A stretch of 64,000 nucleotides of DNA from Paenibacillus periandrae (GTDB lineage Bacteria > Bacillota > Bacilli > Paenibacillales > NBRC-103111): assembly GCF_022458865.1 (NCBI RefSeq), contig NZ_JAJNMU010000015.1, positions 124,001 through 188,000 of the forward strand, in the 5' to 3' direction. The notes beneath the pieces were generated by a model. The model saw only the letters and a program-made list of their open reading frames with translations. It made no database searches and was not told where the DNA came from. Position 1 is the first letter of the stretch. Each line of letters begins with the position of its first letter. This document shows positions 44,189 to 52,262 of this stretch, in pieces. A program made the position numbers and the translations under genes.

Positions 44189-45311
44189 GCCGACGATGCA
44201 TCTGATTTTGCGTAAAATGCTGGTCAAGCTGCCTGGGATTGATGTGGCAGGGGCTTTTACGGATACGCAATCTGCAGCCTCCTTCCTAAGGGAGAACACC
44301 GGTATCGGACTCGCTTTCGTAGACATCTCCATGCCTGGCGAGAGCGGAGTAGAGTTTGCTGCCAAGTTGGAGGCTTCTGATCCTACGATGCAAGTCGTCT
44401 TTGTTACGTCGCACAAGGAATATGCCTTGAAGGCTTTTGAACTGTCTGTGTTGGATTACCTGGTCAAGCCCGTTTCCCAGGAGCGGCTGCAGCGGACGGT
44501 CAATCGTGCTCTGGCGAACCAGCAGGCTGTTCATTCGCCATTACTGTCAGTCCCGGCTTCCGCAGATTGTGGCAGGATCGTCTTAACGACACTTGGCGAC
44601 GTTACTGTGAGTAATGAAGCGGGACGCGTCAAATGGATCTCGCGAAAATGTGTGGAGCTGTTCGCTTATTTGCTGCTTTATAGAGGCAAACGAATTCCCC
44701 GTTCCAGACTGGTAACGGATATTTTCGGAGGTATGTACCAAGTCAATGCGGAGAATTACTTGAATACGACCGTCTATCAATTGCGCAAGTCTTTGGAACT
44801 GTTGGGGATGCGTGACGTCGTACGCTCGGAGAACGATGGCTATGCGCTCGAACTAAAGGATTACATGATCGACTCCGTGGAATTCGAAAAGCAAGTTGAG
44901 AAGCTGCAAACCATAGATATCGAAAATGTGGAGAGTGCGCTGCAGATCGAACGGTTGTATACGGGCGATTTGTTCGGGGACAAGGCGTACGTGTGGGCCA
45001 TTCACGAAACGGAGCGCTATGCGGAACTGTATGCCTCGTTCGTAAAGCGGCTTGCCGCCGTGCTGATTTCGCTGGGGGATACGACCACCGCCTCCAAGCT
45101 GCTGCTTAAGCTTAATGCACGCAATCCGTTGGATGAATCGGTTATTCGCCAGCTTATAACGATTCGCGAGATGACCGGGGACAAAAAAGGATTAATGGCT
45201 TTGTATACAGATTATGTTCGGCTTCTCAGCCGGGAGCTTGGGATACGACCGTCGGTGGATCTGATACATCTATATGACATGCTGCTAAAGCGGTTATCCG
45301 ATAAAAAATAA
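44163..45311 (+). CDS. Response regulator with winged-helix and BTAD output domains (SARP-like)
   Basis: 382 aa. The receiver domain (1-120) has VDDEP at the start, the phospho-acceptor Asp in FVDISMP near residue 54 and LVKPVSQERL near 103. Residues about 135-235 form an OmpR-type winged helix (TLGDVTV at the start, YLNTTVYQLRKSLELLGMRD). The C-terminus is a helical bacterial transcriptional activator domain with repeats. Receiver plus BTAD occurs in Firmicute systems next to 7TM kinases. I chose ATG at 44163 (GGAGGAGG upstream) over an open frame from 44025. Targets are unknown. Confidence 0.9.
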   Translation: MKVILVDDEPTMHLILRKMLVKLPGIDVAGAFTDTQSAASFLRENTGIGLAFVDISMPGESGVEFAAKLEASDPTMQVVFVTSHKEYALKAFELSVLDYLVKPVSQERLQRTVNRALANQQAVHSPLLSVPASADCGRIVLTTLGDVTVSNEAGRVKWISRKCVELFAYLLLYRGKRIPRSRLVTDIFGGMYQVNAENYLNTTVYQLRKSLELLGMRDVVRSENDGYALELKDYMIDSVEFEKQVEKLQTIDIENVESALQIERLYTGDLFGDKAYVWAIHETERYAELYASFVKRLAAVLISLGDTTTASKLLLKLNARNPLDESVIRQLITIREMTGDKKGLMALYTDYVRLLSRELGIRPSVDLIHLYDMLLKRLSDKK

Positions 45312-45334
45312 AATATGTAGGCTTATACAATGAG

Positions 45335-45377
45335 AAGCAAGCTGCCGCACGTAAGTAGCGCGACAGCTTGCTTTTTT
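45335..45377 (+). terminator. Terminator of the two-component operon
   Basis: AAGCAAGCTG at 45335-45344 pairs with CAGCTTGCTT at 45364-45373 with more pairs inside, followed by T6. A minus-strand gene ends 30 bases beyond, so it may act both ways. Confidence 0.82.
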
Positions 45378-45406
45378 ACTTATATGCTCTTCGTTTGATG
45401 GACCGA

Positions 45407-46288
45407 CTAACCGGCAAAAAAGTGCGCTGGCATACCGGATACGCCAGGCTTCACACGAAATATGCCGCCTGCGTGCGGCTGCTTCTCCAACGCTTCGTCC
45501 GATTGGCGAACACGGGCCGTCGTAATGTATAGCTCATCCAGATTCGGTCCGCCAAATGTGCAGGATGAAACCTGGGCTACGGGGATCGGGATGGCAGTCA
45601 GCATTTCACCCGTATGCGGATTCCAGCGTGACACCTGCCAGCCGTCCCACTGCGCGATCCACAGCATGCCCTCTACATCAATCGTCATGCCATCGGGGAA
45701 TCCGCCGCCCTCAGGGATTGTGATAATGGTACGCTGAGCGCTTATAGCACCTGTATCGATATCATAATCGTAGGCTACCACTCGTTTTGTCGGCGAATCA
45801 ATATAATACATCGTGCGTCCATCGGGACTCCAGGCGAGTCCGTTGGAAACCGTCACTCCATCAACCATCTTGCGAATGGTATGATCGGCTTCAAGACAAT
45901 ATAACGAACCGACAGGCTGCTCTTCGAGATGACTTGTCGTACCCGCCCAGAACCGCCCTGCGGGATCACATTTTCCATCGTTAAACCGATTATCCTCGAG
46001 CTGCTTCTCGGGGGCATTGACCAATGTCAGCTGCTCTGTTTCCAGGTCCAACAGGAAGAGCCCATGCTGCAAGGCCAGCACGACACCGCCAGACTGTCTC
46101 GGTACGACAGCACCTACCATTTGGTCCAGCTGAATAGTACGGTTTTCCAAAGTTTGCGGATCCATAATATGTACCCTTTGTCCTTTAATGTCTACCCAGT
46201 AAAGCAGCCCGCTGCGGTGATCCCAGCAAGGGCCTTCTCCCAAAGTTGCCTGCGCCTCAACAATCAATTCTACTTGTAACGGGTCCAA
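45407..46288 (-). CDS. SMP-30/gluconolactonase family lactonase
   Basis: 293 aa six-bladed beta-propeller hydrolase of sugar lactones. Metal ligands are recognisable: Glu18 in TLGEGPCWDH, Asn in TVSNGLAWSPDG near residue 150, and Asp in GFPDGMTID near 199. The start is TTG, with GGAGG upstream. It is a single gene; the neighbouring two-component system and NiaP-like transporter give no clear pathway. It probably opens an aldonolactone to the acid. Confidence 0.9.
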   Translation of the reverse strand: MDPLQVELIVEAQATLGEGPCWDHRSGLLYWVDIKGQRVHIMDPQTLENRTIQLDQMVGAVVPRQSGGVVLALQHGLFLLDLETEQLTLVNAPEKQLEDNRFNDGKCDPAGRFWAGTTSHLEEQPVGSLYCLEADHTIRKMVDGVTVSNGLAWSPDGRTMYYIDSPTKRVVAYDYDIDTGAISAQRTIITIPEGGGFPDGMTIDVEGMLWIAQWDGWQVSRWNPHTGEMLTAIPIPVAQVSSCTFGGPNLDELYITTARVRQSDEALEKQPHAGGIFRVKPGVSGMPAHFFAG

Positions 46289-46611
46289 ATTTCTTTCCTC
46301 CAGCCTGCAGGGCAGTTATTGTTGTAATTGATTAGGACAAGCTTATTGTCACGATGACTGGTTATGAGCGGTAAGCAGCATTGAATTCAATAATATTGTG
46401 ATCGGGTTCCAAAATGAGGCAGCCCTTCCCTCTTGGTATGTGGAAAGTAACTTCTTAGTTATTATAGCATTAGTCCAGAGGAATTGTTTGGCGATGCATG
46501 ATATAAGTCAGGGAAAACATGGGTAAAGTGAGAGGAGAGGATTATACAGCATATATCCAAAGCGCTGGCTTGGATGGACGTGGTAACGGACTGGAAAAGG
46601 AGCTCATAACT
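46289..46611. other. Divergent intergenic region
   Basis: About 320 bases between the lactonase and the transporter. It contains a perfect 12-bp palindrome ATTGAATTCAAT at 46380-46391 that could be an operator. No gene was seen; an open frame from 46519 lacks a ribosome site. Confidence 0.45.
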
Positions 46612-47856
46612 ATGAATCATATAGATCCTGCCGCTAAACGGAATCAAAGGAAGCTGCTGTTCGGTGTTGGCCTTAGCTGGCTGTTTGATGCGATGGATGT
46701 AGGGATTATTTCGTTTATTGCCGCTGCCCTGGCGGTGGAATGGAGCCTGGGGGCTGAACAGATCGGATTGTTAGCGGCGATCAATTCGATCGGCATGGCG
46801 GTGGGCGCAGCTGTCGCGGGATCGATGGCGGACAAGTACGGCCGCAGGTCGGTGCTGCTGTGGACGCTGCTCATCTTTTCCGTGTCCAGCGGACTGTCGG
46901 CGCTGGCATTCAGCTTTGTAATGCTGTGCGTGCTTCGCTTCACGGCAGGCTTCGGACTGGGCGGCGAGCTGCCGGTCGCTTCGACGCTGGTGTCCGAGTC
47001 CGTGCCACCGAAGGATAGAGGGCGCGCAGTCGTCCTGCTGGAGAGCTTCTGGGCATGCGGCTGGATCCTTGCAGCATTGATTGCCTACTTCATCATCCCC
47101 CACTATGGCTGGAGGATGGCATTTGCGATAGGGGCTGTACCGGCGCTGTACGCTTTATATTTGAGGCGGGCGATACAGGATTCGCCTCGCTTTACCGAGC
47201 AGCGCAGCCGCAGGCTGTCGTTCCGCGAACGAGTGGTGGCGGCCTGGTCGCCGAAGTATCGCAGATCGACGATAACCTTGTGGATTTTATGGTTCACTGT
47301 CGTATTTTCTTACTACGGCATGTTCCTGTGGCTGCCCACGGTGGTCATGCTTAAAGGCTTCGGGCTAGTAAAAAGCTTTCAATACGTGCTGATTATGACG
47401 CTGGCCCAGTTGCCCGGGTATTTTACCGCCGCCTATTTGATTGAAAGATTCGGCCGTAAGTTTGTGTTGGTTACTTATCTGCTATTGACGGCGGTGAGTG
47501 CGATAGGCTTTGGAAATGCTGATACTGTCGGCGTGCTGATCGCATCGGGCATCTGCCTTTCTTTCTTTAATCTTGGTGCCTGGGGAGCGATGTATGCTTA
47601 CACGCCAGAGCTGTACCCGACCGCGGTTCGTTCCACTGGAGTAGGTCTTGCCGCTTCCTTCGGGAGAATCGGCGGTGTCGTCGGGCCCTATCTTGTAGGA
47701 ATGCTCGTTGCTCGACATATACCGATCACGTCGATCTTCACCGTGTTTTGTATTGCGATCGTGATTGGTGCGGCTGCTGTGTTGTTTCTGGGCAAGGAAA
47801 CGAAAGGAACGGACCCGGATCAAGAGACGACGGATAAAGAGATGAATGTTCAATAA
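46612..47856 (+). CDS. niaP: MFS transporter of the NiaP (niacin uptake) type
   Basis: 414 aa with 12 membrane segments. The N-terminal GVGLSWLFDAMDVGIISFI and the following AINSIGMAVGAAVAG closely resemble the niacin transporter NiaP (YceI) of B. subtilis. General sugar-porter motifs are also present (DKYGRRSVLLW, RFTAGFGLGGELPVA, PELYPTAVRSTGVG). The open frame begins at 46519, but AAAAGGAG precedes ATG at 46612. No NiaR site was identified, and related family members carry aromatic acids, so the substrate is probable rather than sure. Confidence 0.75.
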   Translation: MNHIDPAAKRNQRKLLFGVGLSWLFDAMDVGIISFIAAALAVEWSLGAEQIGLLAAINSIGMAVGAAVAGSMADKYGRRSVLLWTLLIFSVSSGLSALAFSFVMLCVLRFTAGFGLGGELPVASTLVSESVPPKDRGRAVVLLESFWACGWILAALIAYFIIPHYGWRMAFAIGAVPALYALYLRRAIQDSPRFTEQRSRRLSFRERVVAAWSPKYRRSTITLWILWFTVVFSYYGMFLWLPTVVMLKGFGLVKSFQYVLIMTLAQLPGYFTAAYLIERFGRKFVLVTYLLLTAVSAIGFGNADTVGVLIASGICLSFFNLGAWGAMYAYTPELYPTAVRSTGVGLAASFGRIGGVVGPYLVGMLVARHIPITSIFTVFCIAIVIGAAAVLFLGKETKGTDPDQETTDKEMNVQ

Positions 47857-47881
47857 AAGATCGTTAGAAGCTTACGAGAAG

Positions 47882-47918
47882 CCCATGATTCTGTTGCAGG
47901 AATCCTGGGTCTTTTTTT
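47882..47918 (+). terminator. Terminator of the NiaP-like gene
   Basis: CCCATGATTC at 47882-47891 pairs with GAATCCTGGG at 47900-47909 (one mismatch), followed by T7. Confidence 0.8.
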
Positions 47919-48039
47919 GCGTATAGCTTGCTGAAAATAAGAAACCGTTAAGAAATTCCCTTCTAAATTGTTAAGATTTTACTGCTACACTTATCTTATC
48001 GCCTATTTGAATAGAGTCGCTCGAAAAAAATAATTTCAG

Positions 48040-48068
48040 TTGACAGTAGGTGGGGGGATACCTATACA
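48040..48068 (+). promoter_or_regulatory. SigA-type promoter of the small lipoprotein gene
   Basis: A perfect TTGACA at 48040-48045, 17-base spacer containing six G, and TATACA at 48063-48068. The gene starts 30 bases downstream. Confidence 0.72.
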
Positions 48069-48097
48069 GTTCATGATCAGAAAGGGAGGCATTAGCT

Positions 48098-48457
48098 ATG
48101 AGAAGCTTCATTATGAGTATGCTGCTCATCAGTTTATTGGGGCTAATAGGCTGCTCTGAGCAGCGGCAATTTAAAGGAGAAAGCATCAACTGGTCCGTTG
48201 CTTGCTCGGTGACGGCCAAAGACAAATCGTATGAGATACGATATATCGGACAGGAAAGTCAACCTGATACTATTGTTCAGTATGCTTTTAAGGAAAGCCG
48301 CAATTTTCAAAATAGCGGAGAAAGCAAGGGCAGCTTCAGGAACAAGATCATTAGTGGAAAATCTACGATAAATTCACCGTATTTTGACGAAGATCATTTT
48401 ACGCTGCATATCCAATGGAACGATAAAGAGGAAACGATACGTGTTGTCAAACAATAA
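48098..48457 (+). CDS. Small lipoprotein of unknown function
   Basis: 119 aa. A signal peptide with the lipobox LIGC near residues 16-19 is followed by about 100 polar residues with alternating strand pattern (WSVACSVTAKDKSYEIRYIG, FTLHIQWNDKEETIRVV). This suggests a small beta sandwich facing the outside of the membrane. The ribosome site AAAGGGAGG and the near-consensus promoter suggest good expression. No family recognised. Confidence 0.72.
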   Translation: MRSFIMSMLLISLLGLIGCSEQRQFKGESINWSVACSVTAKDKSYEIRYIGQESQPDTIVQYAFKESRNFQNSGESKGSFRNKIISGKSTINSPYFDEDHFTLHIQWNDKEETIRVVKQ

Positions 48458-48539
48458 GCTTATACACGGTACGGCTACTTGGTATTGAACGACTGTCGAA
48501 TACTATAACACAACCTGAGACATTGGATAATGGCTAGGG

Positions 48540-48878
48540 TTGGTTAGGCAGGAGCTGCAATTATATATGAAATTTGCCAAGCTTGCAGGCGCAAGGGGCA
48601 TAGCGATGGATATTAACGAGGAACGTCTGGCTTATTGCTTGCGCTGGGCGCCGGTCGATGAAACGATCAATGCGCTGAATAATCCTTTGGACCGGCTGCT
48701 GGAGCTGACGCAGGGCGAACTGCCGACGGTTGTCTTTGAAAAGGTGATGCAAGCGATGGCCGCTGGTCATATTGATACCGATTCATATATTACACACCGC
48801 TGCCCGTTGGATGCGATGATCGTCGAATCGTGGCTGAAGCCGGAAACAGGTGTAATCAAGGCGATGGTGGAGCTGTAA
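48540..48878 (+). pseudogene. Relic of a zinc-binding alcohol dehydrogenase with internal deletion
   Basis: One frame of 112 codons begins in the middle of a nucleotide-binding domain (KFAKLAGARGIAMDINEERL). It runs to GELPTVVFE, then jumps to KVMQAMAAGHIDTDSYITHR and ends LKPETGVIKAMVEL, the C-terminal pattern of medium-chain dehydrogenases. The catalytic zinc domain, the normal start and about 50 residues between the two parts are missing. VESWLKPE also seems to lack a few residues. There is no ribosome site. It is almost certainly not functional. Confidence 0.7.
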
Positions 48879-49018
48879 GAGTGAGATTCAGCAGCTGCAT
48901 ACAGGTCCGTTAACAGACTGCTGGAGAATTCCCGGCAGTTTTCTTGCGCAGGCGCAGGCGACCGCTTGGCAATGTGCGCTTTACAACGTTCGTTTTCCCA
49001 AACAGCTAGCCCTTATGG

Positions 49019-49024
49019 TATAAT
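49019..49024 (+). promoter_or_regulatory. Extended -10 promoter before the deacetylase gene
   Basis: TGGTATAAT at 49016-49024 has the extended -10 TG. The -35 region is poor. It lies 64 bases before the deacetylase start. Confidence 0.45.
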
Positions 49025-49087
49025 CAAAATCGCTTCAATACTGTGCTTTTCTCTGGTGCTCGACTCTAAAGGTACTGGATCGCAGGT

Positions 49088-49981
49088 GTGAAGCCGGATA
49101 TTGTACAGATAATGGTATTGCCCGAAGGGAGAGCGGAAGTCATCATTCGTTATTGGTTGACAGGCCTACTGATTTGCGTGATAGGCCTTACGATAGTTCA
49201 GCAATTCGATAAGCGTAATGCGCATTATACCGATCAGGTTGCTGTCCTCATGTATCATCATCTTCATGAAGAAGATACGAGCTCAAGTACGATCAAACCT
49301 GAGCTGTTCAGGCAGCAGCTTGCCTATTTGCAGAGCAAGGGACATCACTTCATTACCTTGGATCAATTCAAAAGGTTTCTCGGCGGTGCGGAGGTTCCAG
49401 ATAATGCGGTACTGGTAACTTTTGACGATGGCTATGAGAGCTTTTATACATTGGGTGTTCCCATATTGAAGGAGCTGCAGATTCCGGCAGTCAATTTTAT
49501 TATTACTGAGACGCTGGATCACCCGCAGGAGGATACTCCACCCAAAATGTCACGGGAGCAGATCACTGCCATGACCACAGGCTCCGATTTGATTGATGCC
49601 GAGTGCCATACGCATGCTTTTCATGGTAAACGCGAGGATGGAAAAGCTTATTTGGTTCAAGAAGCCGGCGAAACGGATCAGCAGTACATAGATAGAATGC
49701 TGGCGGATACCCGAACCTGCAAAGCAAATGTGGAGCAGGCCGATCCCCATCAGGTGGATACGATGGCTTACCCTTTTGGCATTTCTGATAAAAATACAGC
49801 TATTGCTGTACAAGCAGCCGGTATCCGCTATGGCTTTACGATTCGGCCCTTGATGGCGACGCGTGGTGTAGATCCATACCGGATACCGCGCATTAATGCG
49901 GGTGCTCCACAAGTGTCACCAGAGGGACTGGAAGCGATAATTGCTCAAAAGGTTGTTGCTGTGCGGAAAACGTCTCGTTGA
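49088..49981 (+). CDS. Membrane-anchored polysaccharide deacetylase
   Basis: 297 aa. One N-terminal membrane helix (about residues 22-38) is followed by a carbohydrate esterase 4 domain outside the cell. LMYHHLHEED starts the domain, VTFDDGYESFYTLGVPIL near residue 113 has the catalytic and metal aspartates, and AECHTHAFHG near 172 has the metal histidines. It probably deacetylates peptidoglycan or an exopolysaccharide. The start is uncertain: GTG 49088 lacks a good ribosome site, and ATG 49112 is an alternative. Confidence 0.87.
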   Translation: MKPDIVQIMVLPEGRAEVIIRYWLTGLLICVIGLTIVQQFDKRNAHYTDQVAVLMYHHLHEEDTSSSTIKPELFRQQLAYLQSKGHHFITLDQFKRFLGGAEVPDNAVLVTFDDGYESFYTLGVPILKELQIPAVNFIITETLDHPQEDTPPKMSREQITAMTTGSDLIDAECHTHAFHGKREDGKAYLVQEAGETDQQYIDRMLADTRTCKANVEQADPHQVDTMAYPFGISDKNTAIAVQAAGIRYGFTIRPLMATRGVDPYRIPRINAGAPQVSPEGLEAIIAQKVVAVRKTSR

Positions 49982-50000
49982 GGATTGGCCAAATTGTGAT

Positions 50001-50038
50001 AAAACCTTTAGGTGTGTGATACACGTCTGGAGGTTTTT
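50001..50038 (+). terminator. Terminator of the deacetylase gene
   Basis: AAAACCTTTAGGTGTG at 50001-50016 pairs with CACGTCTGGAGGTTTT at 50022-50037 with a few mismatches, followed by T residues. Confidence 0.72.
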
Positions 50039-50080
50039 TGTCATTTAACGAGCTTCCTGGGGACATGCAAAATAAATCTA

Positions 50081-50109
50081 ATGACATACCCATATAATGG
50101 GATTATAAT
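50081..50109 (+). promoter_or_regulatory. SigA-type promoter of the VOC gene
   Basis: ATGACA at 50081-50086, a 17-base spacer, and TATAAT at 50104-50109. The gene starts 39 bases after the -10. Confidence 0.7.
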
Positions 50110-50113
50110 AATT

Positions 50114-50127
50114 GGAACAAGTGTTCT
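50114..50127 (+). promoter_or_regulatory. LexA (DinR)-like operator
   Basis: GGAACAAGTGTTCT contains the palindrome GAAC-AAGT-GTTC, which fits the Gram-positive LexA consensus CGAACRNRYGTTCG at all positions but the outer two. It lies just downstream of the -10, where a repressor would overlap the transcription start. Confidence 0.5.
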
Positions 50128-50147
50128 AATTGTGAGGAGCGATTGTA

Positions 50148-50528
50148 ATGACTACAAGTCCGATAACAAATCGAATAGGTGCAGTATTTGTACATGTGAC
50201 TGATATGCCAAAAGCGATCCAGTGGTACAGTGAGCTGCTTGGATTGCCAATTCACGCGGATAGTCATGAGGGAACCATTTATAGCTTGCATATGGATGGC
50301 GGGTCGGACCTGCTGCTGGACAGTAACCGTAGAGACGATAGCAGTCAGAACAATAAGACTCAATTATTTTTTGAAACGAAGAAACTTATGGATTCGTACC
50401 ATTTTGTAAAAGAGAAGGGGATAGAAGTCGTAACGGAGATCGAAAAGCATGATAACATATCGTTCTTTACTTTCAAGGACCCCGATGGCAATATACTCAT
50501 GATATGTGAGGATAAAAGGAAGCTATAA
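50148..50528 (+). CDS. VOC-superfamily (glyoxalase/bleomycin resistance-like) protein
   Basis: 126 aa with the two paired units of the fold: GAVFVHVTDMPKAIQWYSEL and, after residue 65, QLFFETKKLMDSYHFVKEKG. FKDPDGNILMICED near the end is the usual metal-side strand. A ribosome site GAGGAG precedes the ATG. The small size fits a single-domain member that dimerises. The LexA-like site upstream hints at induction by DNA damage, which would suit a drug-binding protein, but this is inference. Confidence 0.87.
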   Translation: MTTSPITNRIGAVFVHVTDMPKAIQWYSELLGLPIHADSHEGTIYSLHMDGGSDLLLDSNRRDDSSQNNKTQLFFETKKLMDSYHFVKEKGIEVVTEIEKHDNISFFTFKDPDGNILMICEDKRKL

Positions 50529-50682
50529 AACAGGTACATGTATGTCCGATTAACCGGGACAAGTACAGTCACCCTCTGGCTTAGGTCCCAGCGTGTACGT
50601 GAACATCAATTGTGATGATTCCATAGGTGCGGTTATAATAGAACAGACTACAATCCTATCGATCCCAAGGGAGCTGACATTG

Positions 50683-51192
50683 ATGTCCAACGTATATGTG
50701 ATTTCTGATCATCATTTTGGTCATAAGAATATTATAGACTTTGAATCAAGACCTTTCCGTGATGCTGATGAAATGACCGAAACGATGATTGAGAAATGGA
50801 ATGCAGTCGTGACCAAGGAAGACAAAGTGCTCCATCTGGGCGATTTTTCATTTTTGAATAAGGACAAGACAGCAAGCATCGTGTCAAGGCTTAACGGCTA
50901 CAAAACCTTGATTCTCGGAAACCATGATCGTGGTCGATCAAGAAGCTGGTGGCTGGATGCCGGTTTCGATGAGGTAAGTGAAAACCCCATTGTATATAAC
51001 GGGTTTTATTTTCTGTCTCATGAGCCGATGTATATGAACAAGCATATGCCTTATGTGAACGTTCATGGCCATATTCATGGACAGAAATATGAAGGAAAGC
51101 AGTATATTAATGTTTCAGTCGAGCTGTGGGACTATACACCCATCTCGTTCGAACAAATCAAGGCGATGGTCGTTCCCAATGAGGAGCAGTGA
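50683..51192 (+). CDS. Calcineurin-like metallophosphoesterase
   Basis: 169 aa. Metal motifs in order: SDHHFGHKNI near residue 8, LHLGDFSFLN near 50, LGNHDRGR near 80, FLSHEPMYM near 108 and HGHIHGQKYEG near 125. Similar small phosphoesterases occur in phages and Firmicutes, and act on nucleotides or phosphodiesters in vitro. The frame is open from 50593, but AAGGGAG precedes ATG at 50683 and the domain starts there. Single gene. Confidence 0.87.
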   Translation: MSNVYVISDHHFGHKNIIDFESRPFRDADEMTETMIEKWNAVVTKEDKVLHLGDFSFLNKDKTASIVSRLNGYKTLILGNHDRGRSRSWWLDAGFDEVSENPIVYNGFYFLSHEPMYMNKHMPYVNVHGHIHGQKYEGKQYINVSVELWDYTPISFEQIKAMVVPNEEQ

Positions 51193-51210
51193 AGAGAAAA
51201 GAAGTCCAGG

Positions 51211-51513
51211 TTACAACAGCTTGAATCTCTCGAGATGATGCCACAATTGCTCTTCTCTTAATATTTCTTTCTGTCTCGGACCGATCAGATCATAGTGGGG
51301 ATAGGGCTGGCGTTGATGAATATAGTCCGGGTTCAATCCATGAGCTGTACACCAAGCCGCCAGCTTGCCCAGATCGGAGCAGCCTACTTTGGTGACGGTG
51401 CTCACATTTGGAAAGCGTGGATCGAGCCAATAATGGGTGAGAAAAGCGATATCGCCTCTTGCGACCGTGGTTTTCCATTGCTGAAGCTCAGCTCGTTTGA
51501 TGCCGAATGCCAT
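51211..51513 (-). CDS. Small conserved protein, possibly YneQ-like
   Basis: 100 aa, soluble. The N-terminus MAFGIKRAELQQWKTTVARG and the following IAFLTHYWLDPRFPNVSTVT recall the B. subtilis YneQ family as I remember it. A conserved-looking KVGCSDLGKLAAW and HYDLIGPRQKEIL follow. The function is unknown. The ribosome site AAAGGAG supports the start. It is convergent with the phosphoesterase. Confidence 0.75.
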   Translation of the reverse strand: MAFGIKRAELQQWKTTVARGDIAFLTHYWLDPRFPNVSTVTKVGCSDLGKLAAWCTAHGLNPDYIHQRQPYPHYDLIGPRQKEILREEQLWHHLERFKLL

Positions 51514-51746
51514 GATGTATGCTCCTTTGCTTGGGAATTCGGATAACCTTGCTCAGCTTATTATTATCTATATTATTTATCATAGCAGATTTCAGGTAGT
51601 CCCCCAAATCATATCGCGCTCGGAGATCAATCCGCATTCATTTTTCTTTGCCCCGTTATTAATTATTCATGCATAATTTCCTTCCTAATAAACCAGAATA
51701 ATATGGGTGCTATACCAGACCTAACCATTCTAAGGAGGAGATTCAC

Positions 51747-52079
51747 ATCCATAACATCGTCCAACAAGCACGTCAATGCCAGCAAATCATTCAACAGCTG
51801 ATTCAGCAAACTCAGCATTCGAATCAGACCTATCAAATTATGCTTCAGCAGGAGCAGCAAAACGCCCAACAGCTGGAGCAAATCGCCCAGCGTGAACGTC
51901 AAGCAGTGCAGGTTATCCAAAATGCGCTGCAAACTCATCAGGTTGCGCTTCAGCGCATGCAGGAATGCGCTCAATTGTGTTCGCAGCTGGAGATGGCTGT
52001 ACAGGAAGCTACGAATGTTGCCTTTCAATCGCAGACCGGCAACCATCTGCAGTCCTTTAACCGCAGCTTATATCAGTAA
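51747..52079 (+). CDS. Gln-rich coiled-coil small protein with apparent ATC start
   Basis: About 110 aa, more than a quarter Gln, predicted as long amphipathic helices (LQQEQQNAQQLEQIAQRERQ, then QALQTHQVALQRMQE-like heptads). A consensus AAGGAGG at 51732-51738 precedes the frame, but no ATG, GTG or TTG lies at the right distance. The codon eight bases downstream is ATC at 51747, and ATT at 51741 is closer. The first ATG in frame is at 51840 without a ribosome site. Either a rare start codon is used, or the start was lost by mutation. The frame ends TAA before a strong terminator. The function is unknown. Confidence 0.6.
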   Translation: MHNIVQQARQCQQIIQQLIQQTQHSNQTYQIMLQQEQQNAQQLEQIAQRERQAVQVIQNALQTHQVALQRMQECAQLCSQLEMAVQEATNVAFQSQTGNHLQSFNRSLYQ

Positions 52080-52168
52080 CAAGTAAGTACTGGCAGGCAG
52101 CGTTAACATTCATGCTAATGACCGCTGCGCTGTGAGCAAGCTCCGTTCACTATGACCAAAACCTCACG

Positions 52169-52211
52169 AAAAAGACTGTAAGCTCCTGAGCAGGGAGCTT
52201 ATAGTCTTTTT
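52169..52211. terminator. Strong bidirectional terminator
   Basis: AAAAAGACTGTAAGCTCC at 52169-52186 pairs with GGAGCTTATAGTCTTTTT at 52194-52211, nearly perfect, serving the Gln-rich gene and the convergent MBL gene. Confidence 0.88.
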
Positions 52212-52262
52212 CCATTTCATAGACTTGTTGAGCTGCCTCAGACAACATGCACAATCGAGCTA

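Noticed and set aside
51663-52046. 127-codon minus-strand frame rich in leucine
   Set aside because: It is the antisense of the Gln-rich gene: CAG/CAA repeats read as CTG/TTG on the other strand. It has no ribosome site and crosses the plus-strand signal AAGGAGG.
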